A program made the position numbers and the translations under genes. Below, one piece after another: positions 52,517 to 60,933 of a stretch of 64,000 nucleotides of DNA. Position 1 is the first letter of the stretch. Every line of letters begins with the position of its first letter. This DNA comes from Propionibacteriaceae bacterium (GTDB lineage: Bacteria; Actinomycetota; Actinomycetes; Propionibacteriales; Propionibacteriaceae): NCBI GenBank assembly GCA_030532575.1, contig JAUNKV010000001.1, positions 248,001 through 312,000 of the forward strand. Direction: 5' to 3'. The notes beneath the pieces were generated by a model. That model did no database searches and was not told the origin of the DNA. It saw only the letters and a program-made list of their open reading frames with translations.

Positions 52517-55500
52517 TCACTCCTCTTTCGATGGTGGCGGCAGCTCTGGGAGCTCTGGCTTGTGTTCCAGGTTGAACTTGTAGATGTCCACCGTACCGTC
52601 AGGGCGCGCCCTGACCACGTAGTAGTTGATCTCGACGGTTCCGTTCTCGATGGCTTCCTTCAGCGCTTGCCCCTTGCCGCCGGACCTTTCGATGAGGTCT
52701 GAGATCGCCTGTGCAAACCTGGGGTCCTCGCGCATGAGCTTGTCCAGGTAGGCAGCCGTACCCTGCTGGTGGGGCACCCCGTCAACCTTCGAGGACCCAA
52801 GGCTGGCGTTGTCCCACTTGTCCTCATAGATGTTGATGGTCTGGGTGTCGAGATCCACGCCGACATCATCCAGGCGATGGGAGCCAGGTTGCGAGTCGCC
52901 CTTGAACAAGGACTCCTCCTGGCGGGCCTCGATCACCGCCTCACCGGCACGCTCGCCAAGCTTTTCCGACGCCTTGTTCAGTGCCGCTGCGGACTCCTTC
53001 TCGGCCACGAAGGCCTTCTTGAACTCCTCGCCCTGGGCGTGGGTGATCCGGCCCTCCTGCTCCATCTCCTGAACCTTGGTGACCAAGGTGTCCTTGTCGA
53101 TCTCCTTCATGTCATCCGGGGTGATGCCCAAGTCGTCGACGAGTTGATCAAGCCTCGTCTTGTCCACCATGTGCTTCTCCTGCAGAGCGTTCCGCTCCGC
53201 AAGATCTTCCTGGTAGGTACCCCCATCCTCGTTGGCACGGTGCAGGGGCTCTTCGAGTCCGTCAGGGCTGTCCACGCGAGTGTGATCCGCCTTGACGAGG
53301 TCTGCGGACTCAGCAGGGTTCGGGTCAGGGGCGAAGCCGCCTGTCTTGTACTGCAACCTGCCGCGACGATCCCGGAAGGTGTTCTCCCAGTCAGGGTCAC
53401 CCGCTTCGTGGTAGTACCCGTCATCGCCCAGCCTCCAGTCACGGTTGCCCTCTGGAACTGGACGATCAGTCTGGGTTGAGCCATCCCCAGCATCTGCTCC
53501 ATCGGGAGCTTTCGCCTCGGCATCAGGGGTATGTCCGTCGCCCACCTCAGGGGGCAGCGGATCAGTTGTGTCCGACAGCTTCCCGGGCTCCGTCTCCGGT
53601 GGCTTCGGAGTCCCAGCATCCATGCCGCCCGTACCGTCAATGTCCTGCCCACGGTGCGGTGCCATGTCAGGCGACTTCGGGCGCGACGCATCGGGAGTCG
53701 GGGGCTCCCCGGCCCCTCTGCCCGTCGTGGTCTCGGGGGCATTCGCCCCTGTTGGTTCAGGAGCCGAAGGAGCAGAGGTCTCAGGCATCTTTGTCCCGAC
53801 CCGCTCCGGCGCATTCGCCCCCACCGGTTCAGGCATCCGGGGAGCCGTGGTCTCAGGAGCTGTCGTCCTGACCGGCTCCGGCGCCTTCGGGCCAGTGACC
53901 TCAGGGGCGGTGGCACCTGAGGTCTCAGGAGCCTTTGTTCCAGCACCTTCGGCCCCACCTACCTTCGCCGAGCTGCCATCGGCCACATTGACCACAGCCG
54001 GGTCAGTTGCCCTGGTGGCCTGGGCAGCTGCCTCTGTGGCCGGGGCGCCAGCCATCGCGGGCACCTTGCCTGGATCCGCACCGCCCAGTCGTGTCTCCAG
54101 ATCCGGCAGCTTGGACGGAGTGCCTGCCGCCCCAGAGCTCGGGGAGACCGAGGAGGACACGTCGACCCCATCGGGAGCAGGGTTACTCGGTCCATGAGGT
54201 CCACCCGCGCCGGAGCCAGGTCCACCCGGATCCCTGGGAGGCAGATTGGTGTCCATGACCTCGTCAGGGAGCACGTTGTCCGGCTTGGTCGGGGGTTTCG
54301 GCGGGGCGGCGTCCGGCGCCCCCGAGAGATCACCCAGATCGGGAACTGTTCCCCCTGAGCCGCCCCCACCCTTGACGGGAGGCGTGGGTGCTTCATCGAG
54401 CCCCAGCAAACCAGAAACGGGAGTGTGGGGGGCGGCCGCTGCTGCCGCGTCTGTCAGGTCGGGCAGAGGTTTCCCAAAGTGAGCGGTCACTCCCCTCAGC
54501 CCAGTCCGGATTCCATTGATCCCCAACCCGGTCAGTGTGGTGGCACCCTTGACAGCCCATGCGCCTCCAGGAACCATGAAGTCAGCAGCCACCATCGCCA
54601 CTCGACTCGCCCTAGAGGCGAGGACAGCAGCACGTGAACCACCAACTGCTGCTCGCGTCCCTCCTGCAGCGGCCCCTCCGGGGTTGGGGATCAGCAAGGT
54701 CACGATGTTGAGTTGCGCCTCGGTCCTGGCAGCGATCGGATCTTCCTTGTGAAGGTGCCAGCCGTCCCCACCATTTTTCGCAGCCATGTAGTCATACCCA
54801 ACAAAGCTGGCGGCCGCAGTATTGGTGACATCAAGACGCTCTTGCGCCCAAGCAACAGCTTCATCGTTCCCCGAGCTTCTGAGCATGATCTGAGGAACTA
54901 CCCCAGAGAACATCACAGACACCACGACGTTACCAAATCCCCGCCAAGCTTGCCCTGGAGGAACAGAACCGTAACCTGACAACGAGGCTGAGGCATCCCA
55001 GCTGTTGTAGAAGAAATTCCACACACCCTTACCGAATGAACGCCACGCATCACCCGCAGTTTGCGACCCGAACCCAAGCAAAGCTGGCCCGGTGCCGAAA
55101 ACTCCTGAATCGACAGCCTCCTCGGTGCAGGTCCGATCCTTTTTCACCGGAGAACCCCAAGGCAGCATCTCAGGGTGAGCCATGACAGCATCCGCGGAAA
55201 CAGGGACAACCTGCTCAGGCGTTGACTGAGTGTACAGCCCATTGATGCTGTTGGCGCAGTTCGACGAAGCTGTGGTCAGCGATTCATAAACATTTGCATA
55301 GCGCCTGAGCAACTCAGTGTTACGCTTGATCGCCCCCTTGTCCTCCTTCCACGATTTCCCGCCATAACCAGCCAACGCTTCCTCTCGGAATGCAGTGGCT
55401 TCCTTCTCCAAGGCCTCCAAGGTTGTTTTGATGGGCTTCAGTTCAGTGGCGTAGGTCTCGATGGCATCAGCGGCCTTGTCCAAGGTGTTCTTCAGGCTCT

Positions 55501-55741
55501 CCGAGGACGTGGCGGCCGAATCCATCATCGTGTACACCTGAGCGGACTCAGGGGAGACGTAGACGGCGGGCATCCCATTCCAATGGGTGACGATGTTGTC
55601 CATGTGGGTGTCCACGTCCTTGCCCATCGAACGCAGGTCCGACGCAGCAGTATTGACGTTGTCAACATTGATCGTGGAGGACTGAACCGGAAATGCCAAC
55701 GGCATCACCAGGCCGTCCTCGGATTGTGGCTGATCACTCAT
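52517..55741 (-). CDS. T7SS polymorphic toxin 2 with nuclease-like C-terminus
   Basis: 1074 residues, intact. Residues ~1-190 form a helical WXG/LXG-like export domain (SSTINVDNVNTAASDLRSMG, NGLYTQST). A hydrophobic small-residue middle (~270-480) follows. Then comes a Pro/Glu/Thr repeat linker (~590-690; APETSG, APEPVG, MPETSA units every 10-11 residues) and a pretoxin segment with WRLGDDGYYHEAGDPDWENTFRD. After a helical stretch the tip (~945-1074) has SHRLDDVGVDLD, INIYEDK, KVDGVPHQQGT. D...ExK...Q is a PD-(D/E)XK nuclease pattern. It overlaps the upstream DUF6507-like gene (ATGA) and a downstream immunity gene. Target (DNA or RNA) unknown. Confidence 0.85.
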   Translation of the reverse strand: MSDQPQSEDGLVMPLAFPVQSSTINVDNVNTAASDLRSMGKDVDTHMDNIVTHWNGMPAVYVSPESAQVYTMMDSAATSSESLKNTLDKAADAIETYATELKPIKTTLEALEKEATAFREEALAGYGGKSWKEDKGAIKRNTELLRRYANVYESLTTASSNCANSINGLYTQSTPEQVVPVSADAVMAHPEMLPWGSPVKKDRTCTEEAVDSGVFGTGPALLGFGSQTAGDAWRSFGKGVWNFFYNSWDASASLSGYGSVPPGQAWRGFGNVVVSVMFSGVVPQIMLRSSGNDEAVAWAQERLDVTNTAAASFVGYDYMAAKNGGDGWHLHKEDPIAARTEAQLNIVTLLIPNPGGAAAGGTRAAVGGSRAAVLASRASRVAMVAADFMVPGGAWAVKGATTLTGLGINGIRTGLRGVTAHFGKPLPDLTDAAAAAAPHTPVSGLLGLDEAPTPPVKGGGGSGGTVPDLGDLSGAPDAAPPKPPTKPDNVLPDEVMDTNLPPRDPGGPGSGAGGPHGPSNPAPDGVDVSSSVSPSSGAAGTPSKLPDLETRLGGADPGKVPAMAGAPATEAAAQATRATDPAVVNVADGSSAKVGGAEGAGTKAPETSGATAPEVTGPKAPEPVRTTAPETTAPRMPEPVGANAPERVGTKMPETSAPSAPEPTGANAPETTTGRGAGEPPTPDASRPKSPDMAPHRGQDIDGTGGMDAGTPKPPETEPGKLSDTTDPLPPEVGDGHTPDAEAKAPDGADAGDGSTQTDRPVPEGNRDWRLGDDGYYHEAGDPDWENTFRDRRGRLQYKTGGFAPDPNPAESADLVKADHTRVDSPDGLEEPLHRANEDGGTYQEDLAERNALQEKHMVDKTRLDQLVDDLGITPDDMKEIDKDTLVTKVQEMEQEGRITHAQGEEFKKAFVAEKESAAALNKASEKLGERAGEAVIEARQEESLFKGDSQPGSHRLDDVGVDLDTQTINIYEDKWDNASLGSSKVDGVPHQQGTAAYLDKLMREDPRFAQAISDLIERSGGKGQALKEAIENGTVEINYYVVRARPDGTVDIYKFNLEHKPELPELPPPSKEE

Positions 55742-56115
55742 GAGACACCTTCTTCCTGTTGTGCGAGTTCTTCGAAGTAGGTGAAGTCGCCGGTGTCTGC
55801 GGCGTTCATCATCTCGGTCTCCACCGAGGTCGCCATGTCCTCATTGCCCTGCATGTAGGCGCGTGCAGCATAGCTGACGCCGACGATCCCTGCCATCACC
55901 GAGGAGCAGATCGTCTTCAACGTCTGCTTGTTGTCCTCAAACAGGCCTTGCAGTGCCGTGGCAACGTCACCCCGTATGTCCCCGGCAGATTGCAGGTTGG
56001 TGAAGATGGTCTCGAAGTCGCTGTCCTCCAGCGCCCCGAACAGCAGCTCCTTCTCGGATTCTGCATTGACCAACAGGGTCTGAAGTCCCCCCGGTTCGAT
56101 ACTCCATGATGTCAT
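55738..56115 (-). CDS. DUF6507-like small helical T7SS-associated protein (module 1)
   Basis: 125 residues from ATG 56115 (AAAGGA 7 bases upstream; a TTG two codons earlier overlaps the previous stop). MTSWSIEPGGLQTLLVNAES, then RGDVATALQGLFEDNKQTLKTIC, nearly superimposable on the module 2 copy. Ends in TGDFTYFEELAQQEEGVS, just overlapping the toxin 2 start. Likely toxin-specific export partner. Confidence 0.74.
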   Translation of the reverse strand: MTSWSIEPGGLQTLLVNAESEKELLFGALEDSDFETIFTNLQSAGDIRGDVATALQGLFEDNKQTLKTICSSVMAGIVGVSYAARAYMQGNEDMATSVETEMMNAADTGDFTYFEELAQQEEGVS

Positions 56116-56117
56116 CG

Positions 56118-56453
56118 TCAAATCCTTTCCTTGATCTGGCCACTGACTTCCGTGGCGATCTCCTCTGCAAGAGCACGCCCAGCAGTGAGCATTCCGAACG
56201 GTACCGTGATCTCGGTCCAGAGGTTGAACCTCTCCGGTGGCTCAACAAACATCTGTGCCGCCTCCTCAGGCATCTGGATCATTCTCGTGGCATGCACGGT
56301 CAGCAGGTGCTGGTCTCCTGCCCCCAGCAGACTGGTGAACTCGCCTCCCCTGAATTCGATCAGGCGTCCATCCCCCTGTGCTCGGAGCAGTGCCTCCTGC
56401 ATCACCCCCGAGCTGACAGGAACCTTGCTCAACAGCACAAGTTCCGTCGCCAT
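56118..56453 (-). CDS. Conserved 111-residue protein of the toxin module (module 1)
   Basis: Paralogue of 50540-50875, same length: MATELVLLSKVPVSSGVMQEALLRAQGDG, GAGDQHLLTVHATRM, TEITVPFGMLTAGRALAEEI. No known family recognised. The stop overlaps the next gene's start region, and it begins 5 bases after the DUF6177-like stop, so the module is translated as a unit. Confidence 0.74.
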   Translation of the reverse strand: MATELVLLSKVPVSSGVMQEALLRAQGDGRLIEFRGGEFTSLLGAGDQHLLTVHATRMIQMPEEAAQMFVEPPERFNLWTEITVPFGMLTAGRALAEEIATEVSGQIKERI

Positions 56454-56458
56454 ACTCC

Positions 56459-57523
56459 TCAGTCCTTCCCGCTGGAAACGAGTTCCGCCCCCAACAGTCC
56501 AGCCAGTCGTTCCTGGTCCAGATCACGACAGAAGTTGATGGCCTGGCCCCACAGGTCATCAGGTCCGCTGAACCGGACCAACACACTCGGGATCTTCCTG
56601 GGACCAGCCAGCTCCACATCGTGTCGCTGTTCCAACTCCCGAACATCGAGCTTCAGGGTTCGGGCCGCGATCGGCCCGATCAGCAGTGCTGCTGGAGCAT
56701 CCATGTGCCGTCGTTCCGGCAGTTGTCCCAAGGAGCCATCTCGATCAACCACCTGGCAGTAGGTGATCAGTGCGACGTTCACCCTGAAACGCTCCGCAAG
56801 CCCCAACAAGGTGCTGGTCAGTGCCGGGTGTGATCCGACAGGGGCCCTCGCAGCCAACCCTGCTGGTTGGCCGTAGGTGCCCACAGGAACGATTCCCCTG
56901 GTGTGCTCCAGCAGGCCATGCCGGGTCCGCGCCATCGTGATGTTCACCGGAACGCCACTGTCGCTGCGCGCGAAGTGATGCTCGGTTGCAGGCATCTGGA
57001 GGCGCAACTGCTCGGACAGCGCTTCGCGTGACCACGGCCGGGCAAGCGGTTCGCAGGTGTCCCAACGCACCAGCCTGCCACCTCCCAGACCAGCCACCAT
57101 GTGTTCCGCGACACCCCCGGCCCGGGTCTCGATGGCCGCCTGCTCCCTCGTGAACACGTCGAACAGGAAAGCGCCCTGCCCTGAGGAGGAGACCCCGTCA
57201 TAGGTGGGCAGCCCGGGGTCACTGTTCGGTTGTGGTGACCAGAGTTCACGGAAGGACCGGATGCGTCGTCCGGTCCCCCCGTCGAACACGTGGCCTTGAT
57301 CGTCCTGCACCGCCCAGAAACCTCCCGAGACCCGCAACTCATCCGTCACCGTCCACGCCAGATGAGCGGTGGAGCTGGTCAACAGGACAGGCCTGCGATG
57401 ACTGATTCGAGCCTCGATCAGGAAGCCACGGATGGCAGCCGTCAACACCACCCGCTCACTCGATGTCGTGAGCAGCAGGTAGTCATCGGCCCATTCGTCG
57501 GCCAGGGGGTGCAGGACCTTCAT
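56459..57523 (-). CDS. DUF6177-like T7SS-associated protein (module 1)
   Basis: 354 residues, starting MKVLHPLADEWADDYLLLTTSS and colinear with the copy at 50879-51952 (GGFWAVQDDQGHVFDGGTG, VAEHMVAGLGGGRLVRWDTCEPLARPW in pieces, ERRHMDAPAALLIGPIAART). It follows the second WXG100-like gene by 2 bases, so module 1 is joined to the esx pair. Both copies show strong conservation in the middle and more variation near residues 60-130. Function unknown. Confidence 0.77.
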   Translation of the reverse strand: MKVLHPLADEWADDYLLLTTSSERVVLTAAIRGFLIEARISHRRPVLLTSSTAHLAWTVTDELRVSGGFWAVQDDQGHVFDGGTGRRIRSFRELWSPQPNSDPGLPTYDGVSSSGQGAFLFDVFTREQAAIETRAGGVAEHMVAGLGGGRLVRWDTCEPLARPWSREALSEQLRLQMPATEHHFARSDSGVPVNITMARTRHGLLEHTRGIVPVGTYGQPAGLAARAPVGSHPALTSTLLGLAERFRVNVALITYCQVVDRDGSLGQLPERRHMDAPAALLIGPIAARTLKLDVRELEQRHDVELAGPRKIPSVLVRFSGPDDLWGQAINFCRDLDQERLAGLLGAELVSSGKD

Positions 57524-57525
57524 GC

Positions 57526-57831
57526 TCAGGCCGGGATGTGGGACCTCGCCGTTGAACCGGCTCGCACCGCGATGTCGTCGTTGTCGCTGAGGGACTGACG
57601 CATCAGCGCGATGATCTCACGCACCTGACGCCCGGAATCATTCCACTTCCGCTCCAAGTGGGCGTAGTCGTCGGAGACGCCGTCCGCGTAGTACTCCGCC
57701 ATCGCGGCCTTCACATCCGCGTCACGGCGGTCCAGGGCAGCCTCCAGCTGGGAGGCGACGCTCTCGAAGTTCGCCTGGGCGGCCTGGGACGCCGAGACGC
57801 TGTAGTCGTTGCGATCAATCTGATTGGCCAT
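57526..57831 (-). CDS. WXG100/ESAT-6-like secreted protein (second of pair)
   Basis: A 101-residue helical-hairpin protein: NQIDRNDYSVSASQAAQANF, a helix to DYAHLERKWNDSGRQVREIIALMRQSL. The centre has W-N-D in place of W-x-G, a common variant. AAGGATG lies 5 bases before ATG 57831. Encoded beside another helical protein, it probably forms the heterodimer that primes EccC. Confidence 0.8.
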   Translation of the reverse strand: MANQIDRNDYSVSASQAAQANFESVASQLEAALDRRDADVKAAMAEYYADGVSDDYAHLERKWNDSGRQVREIIALMRQSLSDNDDIAVRAGSTARSHIPA

Positions 57832-57869
57832 GAGTCATCCTTCGTTCGTCTGGTTGTCAGGTGCTGGGC

Positions 57870-58214
57870 TCAGCGCGGGCCGATGCGGTTCAGGAAGGCG
57901 GAGGAACTGAAGTCGGCGGAGCTCTCGGCCGACTGGTGCGTGGCGGCGCCTTCCTCAGCTGCGGTCACGAACGCATTGTTCTGCCCGATGACGGACCCGA
58001 GGAGCCCAAAAAGAGCGCTGTTCAACGCAGCTGCGATCTCATCCGTGCTGCTCTGGAACTTGTCGATGGCTGCACGGGTCGGACCGTTCACCATCCCCTC
58101 CAGCGGTTCTGTTGCTTCTCCCAGTCGCTTCACCAAGACACCCAGGTCCTGGGACTCTGCCTGCGTACGCTGGCTCAACCGGACCAGGGTTCCTTCTTCC
58201 ATCGAGAACTTCAT
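57870..58214 (-). CDS. WXG100-like helical protein (first of pair)
   Basis: A 114-residue helical protein (MKFSMEEGTLVRLSQRTQAES, LVKRLGEATEPLEGMVNGPTRAAIDKF, TDEIAAALNSAL). It has a G-P-T-R turn at the place of the WXG turn. ATG 58214 has AAGGAAG 5 bases upstream; a GTG two codons earlier touches the ribosome site. It is the first minus-strand gene leaving the divergent promoter region shared with the FHA gene. Confidence 0.78.
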   Translation of the reverse strand: MKFSMEEGTLVRLSQRTQAESQDLGVLVKRLGEATEPLEGMVNGPTRAAIDKFQSSTDEIAAALNSALFGLLGSVIGQNNAFVTAAEEGAATHQSAESSADFSSSAFLNRIGPR

Positions 58215-58376
58215 GTCCACTTCCTTCTGGTCGACATCACATGCCTTGAGGATTCCCGGCGGTGAACCACCGGGCAGCCACCACCCTAGGCGAAGGGTGG
58301 GTCACCCGCAGCCCTGCCCGAACTGACCCCACCCCTCAGACATGATTCACTGTGCTTGGCAGAAAGGAGGCTCACC

Positions 58377-59120
58377 TTGGGTCACGACAAGGCACCCATC
58401 GACGTTCCAGCACCCCTGTGGCTGTCCCTGACTTCCCTCATCATCGATGTTGCAGCCCTAGTCGGAGCGGGTTACATCATGCGATGGCTCACCACGGTCC
58501 TCCTGCTCCCGGACACCCTGTCGTGGATCCTGACCGGCACGGCCGTCGCCCTGGGATTGCTGCTGGAAATATGGCCAAGAAGACGACAAGGCAGTAGCTT
58601 TGGGCACGTTGTACTCGGTTTACGTGCCATCGACCCACGCACCCAGTTCCCGGGACGCTGGCCCGGTCTGCGGGCGGTGAGGATCCGACGCGGCACAGAC
58701 CCCCTCCACCTGGCCCCGCGCCCTGTGATCCTGGACTGGGAGCGTCCAGACCCCATCCTGTCCACCACCTCACGACTGGTCGGCACCCTCGACGACGGTT
58801 CCACCTTCCAGCTGCCCCTGCCCTGCGTCATCGGGCGGCTGCCGAAGGCATCGGAGGCCTTCACGAAGGTGGCCATCACCGACATCCGGCGCAGCATCTC
58901 GCGCACCCATCTGGCGCTGTGGCTCGACGGGACGGCACTCGTCATGCAGGACCTCGGTAGCCGTAGCGGCACCGCCCTCGTCACCGCTCTTGGGGACGTG
59001 GCCATCAAACCTCACGAACCCTTCCGACTTCCCCTGACCACCGGCAAGACCGTGAAACTACGACTGGGCTCGCGAATGCTCAGCGTGGAGGCGGTCCCCA
59101 GCCACACGGGAGCATCATGA
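58377..59120 (+). CDS. RDD-like membrane plus FHA-domain protein of the T7SS locus
   Basis: 247 residues from TTG 58377, chosen because AAAGGAGG lies 6 bases upstream. Two N-terminal membrane helices (residues ~20-65, LWLSLTSLIIDVAALVGAGYI...) with RDD-like features are followed by a basic linker. A C-terminal FHA domain is at ~145-240: CVIGRLPKA, RRSISRTHLALWL, MQDLGSRSGTAL. FHA domains bind phosphothreonine, so a Ser/Thr kinase may gate assembly or substrate choice. It overlaps the next gene by 4 bases. Confidence 0.85.
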   Translation: MGHDKAPIDVPAPLWLSLTSLIIDVAALVGAGYIMRWLTTVLLLPDTLSWILTGTAVALGLLLEIWPRRRQGSSFGHVVLGLRAIDPRTQFPGRWPGLRAVRIRRGTDPLHLAPRPVILDWERPDPILSTTSRLVGTLDDGSTFQLPLPCVIGRLPKASEAFTKVAITDIRRSISRTHLALWLDGTALVMQDLGSRSGTALVTALGDVAIKPHEPFRLPLTTGKTVKLRLGSRMLSVEAVPSHTGAS

Positions 59121-59623
59121 ACGAGTACGACCGCACACTGATCGAGACCACCAGGTCACATCGGGAACGCCTCACCGCGGCCTTCATCCACGGTCGCATG
59201 CAGGAACGCCACAAGGTCAACAGCAACGTCAACCGACTCCTCGGTTCCTTCATCCTCGCCGCTGTCATCGGCATGGCCTGTCTCGGCACCGGATTCGTGC
59301 TCGGCCTGTTGCAGCGTCAGAAACAGAACCAGGCCGTCACCGCCTTCATGCAGGCGATGAGTTCCAACCCCATCAAACCCGGCAACGGGTGGGAAGAGGT
59401 GGAGGGCACGGTGCTGCTCCACAACCCGGAGACTGGACGCTACATCGACTCCCGCACGGGCTTCACCGTGGACCCCGAGACGATGCTGGCCACCGACCCG
59501 CAGGGCAGAACCGTCGATGTACGTCTGGGCTGGTACTTCGACCCGAAAACCGGCTACTACACGGATCCGGCCTCGGGGCTGCGGATCGATCCCGAGACCC
59601 TGACCGTCGTGGAGGAGAACTGA
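59117..59623 (+). CDS. T7SS-locus membrane protein with aromatic YFDP-type repeats
   Basis: 168 residues, function unknown. A basic cytosolic N-terminus (NEYDRTLIETTRSHRERL) precedes one transmembrane helix (~42-66, SFILAAVIGMACLGTGFVLGL). The outer part has short tandem motifs: NPETGRYIDSRTGFTVDPET, then WYFDPKTGYYTDPASGLRIDPET. The spacing of Y/F-x-D-P-x-T-G-Y/F resembles OCRE-like or beta-hairpin repeats. Fused in the operon by 4-base and 1-base overlaps to the FHA and eccD genes, it may occupy the EccB/EccE-like accessory role. Confidence 0.8.
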   Translation: MNEYDRTLIETTRSHRERLTAAFIHGRMQERHKVNSNVNRLLGSFILAAVIGMACLGTGFVLGLLQRQKQNQAVTAFMQAMSSNPIKPGNGWEEVEGTVLLHNPETGRYIDSRTGFTVDPETMLATDPQGRTVDVRLGWYFDPKTGYYTDPASGLRIDPETLTVVEEN

Positions 59624-60933
59624 TGGGCTACACACGTGTCACCGTGCTGGGAAGCACCCACAAGGCAGACTTGGTGCTGCCCGATGACGAGCCTCTCGGC
59701 ACCCTGCTGCCCCAGCTGCTCCAGCTCTTGCAGGAAAACGTCCCCGGCGGTCAGGAGCTCTCCCTCAGCACTCTCGACGGCAATCAGCTCGATCTCGGGG
59801 TCTCCATGGCCGAGCAGGATGTCGCCCACGGCTCGATGCTCCGGCTCACCGCCATCGACGAGACCCCTCACGCCCCCGAGGTGACCGATGTCACCGACGC
59901 CGTCGCCCTGACCCGCGACGACATCCGGGACCGCTGGACACCACGCGCCGCCGCCACGGTCAGTGCCCTCGCGGTAGCCCTCCTCAGTTTCATCATCTGC
60001 ATGCTGACCCTCCCGCCCGGAATCACCAAGGACCTGCTGGCAGGCGGCTACCAACTGATCGGGATCGGAATACTGCTCTGCGGGGCAGTGCTCCTGGCCC
60101 ACCGTGGTCGACCACTGCCCGCACTCGTGTTCTCCGGAGCCGCCCTGGGCGCGATGCTGCCGCTGCTCCAGGTCACCGGCGGACTCACTCCCCAAGCTGT
60201 CATCCTCGTCGCCGCCGCAACCGGCTGGTTGGTGCTCGGAGCAGTTCTCGGCCTGGGACTTCGACGGCGCTCCGCCCTCATCGCAGCCATCGTCGGGATC
60301 GCTGTGGCCGGGCTCTTCGTCACCGCATCACTCCTGGCCTGGGATCCACTCGTGGTTGCGGTGAGCACCGTACTCGTCGGGCTGCTTGTTCTGGGACTGC
60401 TCCCAGGGCTGGCGCTCTCCTTCTCCGGTCTGACCCGTTACGACGACCAGTCCGTTCAGGGTCAGCACCCTCTACGCGGCCAGGTTCAACAAGCCATCCT
60501 CGAAGGATTCGCCACCCTCACCTGGACGATCATCGCGGTGGCCCTGCCACTGGTGCTGGCGCTACTGGTCCTGACCGGGACCGGGGAACAGTGGGCCATG
60601 ACGATGGCGAGCATTGCCGGGGTCATCATTCTCCTACGGGCACGCATCCTGCCGCTGATCCCCCAGAAAGTGGCACTGCTCATCGCGGGCGGTGCCCCTC
60701 TGCTCGCCGTGCTGCTGCAGCATCCCGACCTCACCCCCATGCACCGGGCAGCGATCCTCGGGGGTGTCGTCGCTCTCCTGCTGGCGCTCTCCTTGACCCG
60801 ACCGAGTGCCGTGATGACAGCCAAGCTTCGCCGGGCCTCGGAGATCATCGAGCTGTTGCTGATGATCGCCATCATCCCGCTGGCACTGGCCACACTCGGA
60901 ATCTTCGCCGACCTGCTGGAGGTGTTCCGATGA
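59623..60933 (+). CDS. eccD: EccD, T7SS inner-membrane channel component
   Basis: 436 residues. Residues ~1-85 are the ubiquitin-like EccD cytosolic domain (TRVTVLGSTHKADLVLPDDE, ALSTLDG-type beta-grasp). About 11 transmembrane helices follow from ~105 to the C-terminus, with a cytosolic loop LTRYDDQSVQGQHPLRGQVQ. ATG 59623 overlaps the previous stop by one base (TGATG). EccD forms the membrane channel of ESX complexes with EccB, EccC and EccE; the last two partners are not visible before the window end. Confidence 0.9.
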   Translation: MGYTRVTVLGSTHKADLVLPDDEPLGTLLPQLLQLLQENVPGGQELSLSTLDGNQLDLGVSMAEQDVAHGSMLRLTAIDETPHAPEVTDVTDAVALTRDDIRDRWTPRAAATVSALAVALLSFIICMLTLPPGITKDLLAGGYQLIGIGILLCGAVLLAHRGRPLPALVFSGAALGAMLPLLQVTGGLTPQAVILVAAATGWLVLGAVLGLGLRRRSALIAAIVGIAVAGLFVTASLLAWDPLVVAVSTVLVGLLVLGLLPGLALSFSGLTRYDDQSVQGQHPLRGQVQQAILEGFATLTWTIIAVALPLVLALLVLTGTGEQWAMTMASIAGVIILLRARILPLIPQKVALLIAGGAPLLAVLLQHPDLTPMHRAAILGGVVALLLALSLTRPSAVMTAKLRRASEIIELLLMIAIIPLALATLGIFADLLEVFR

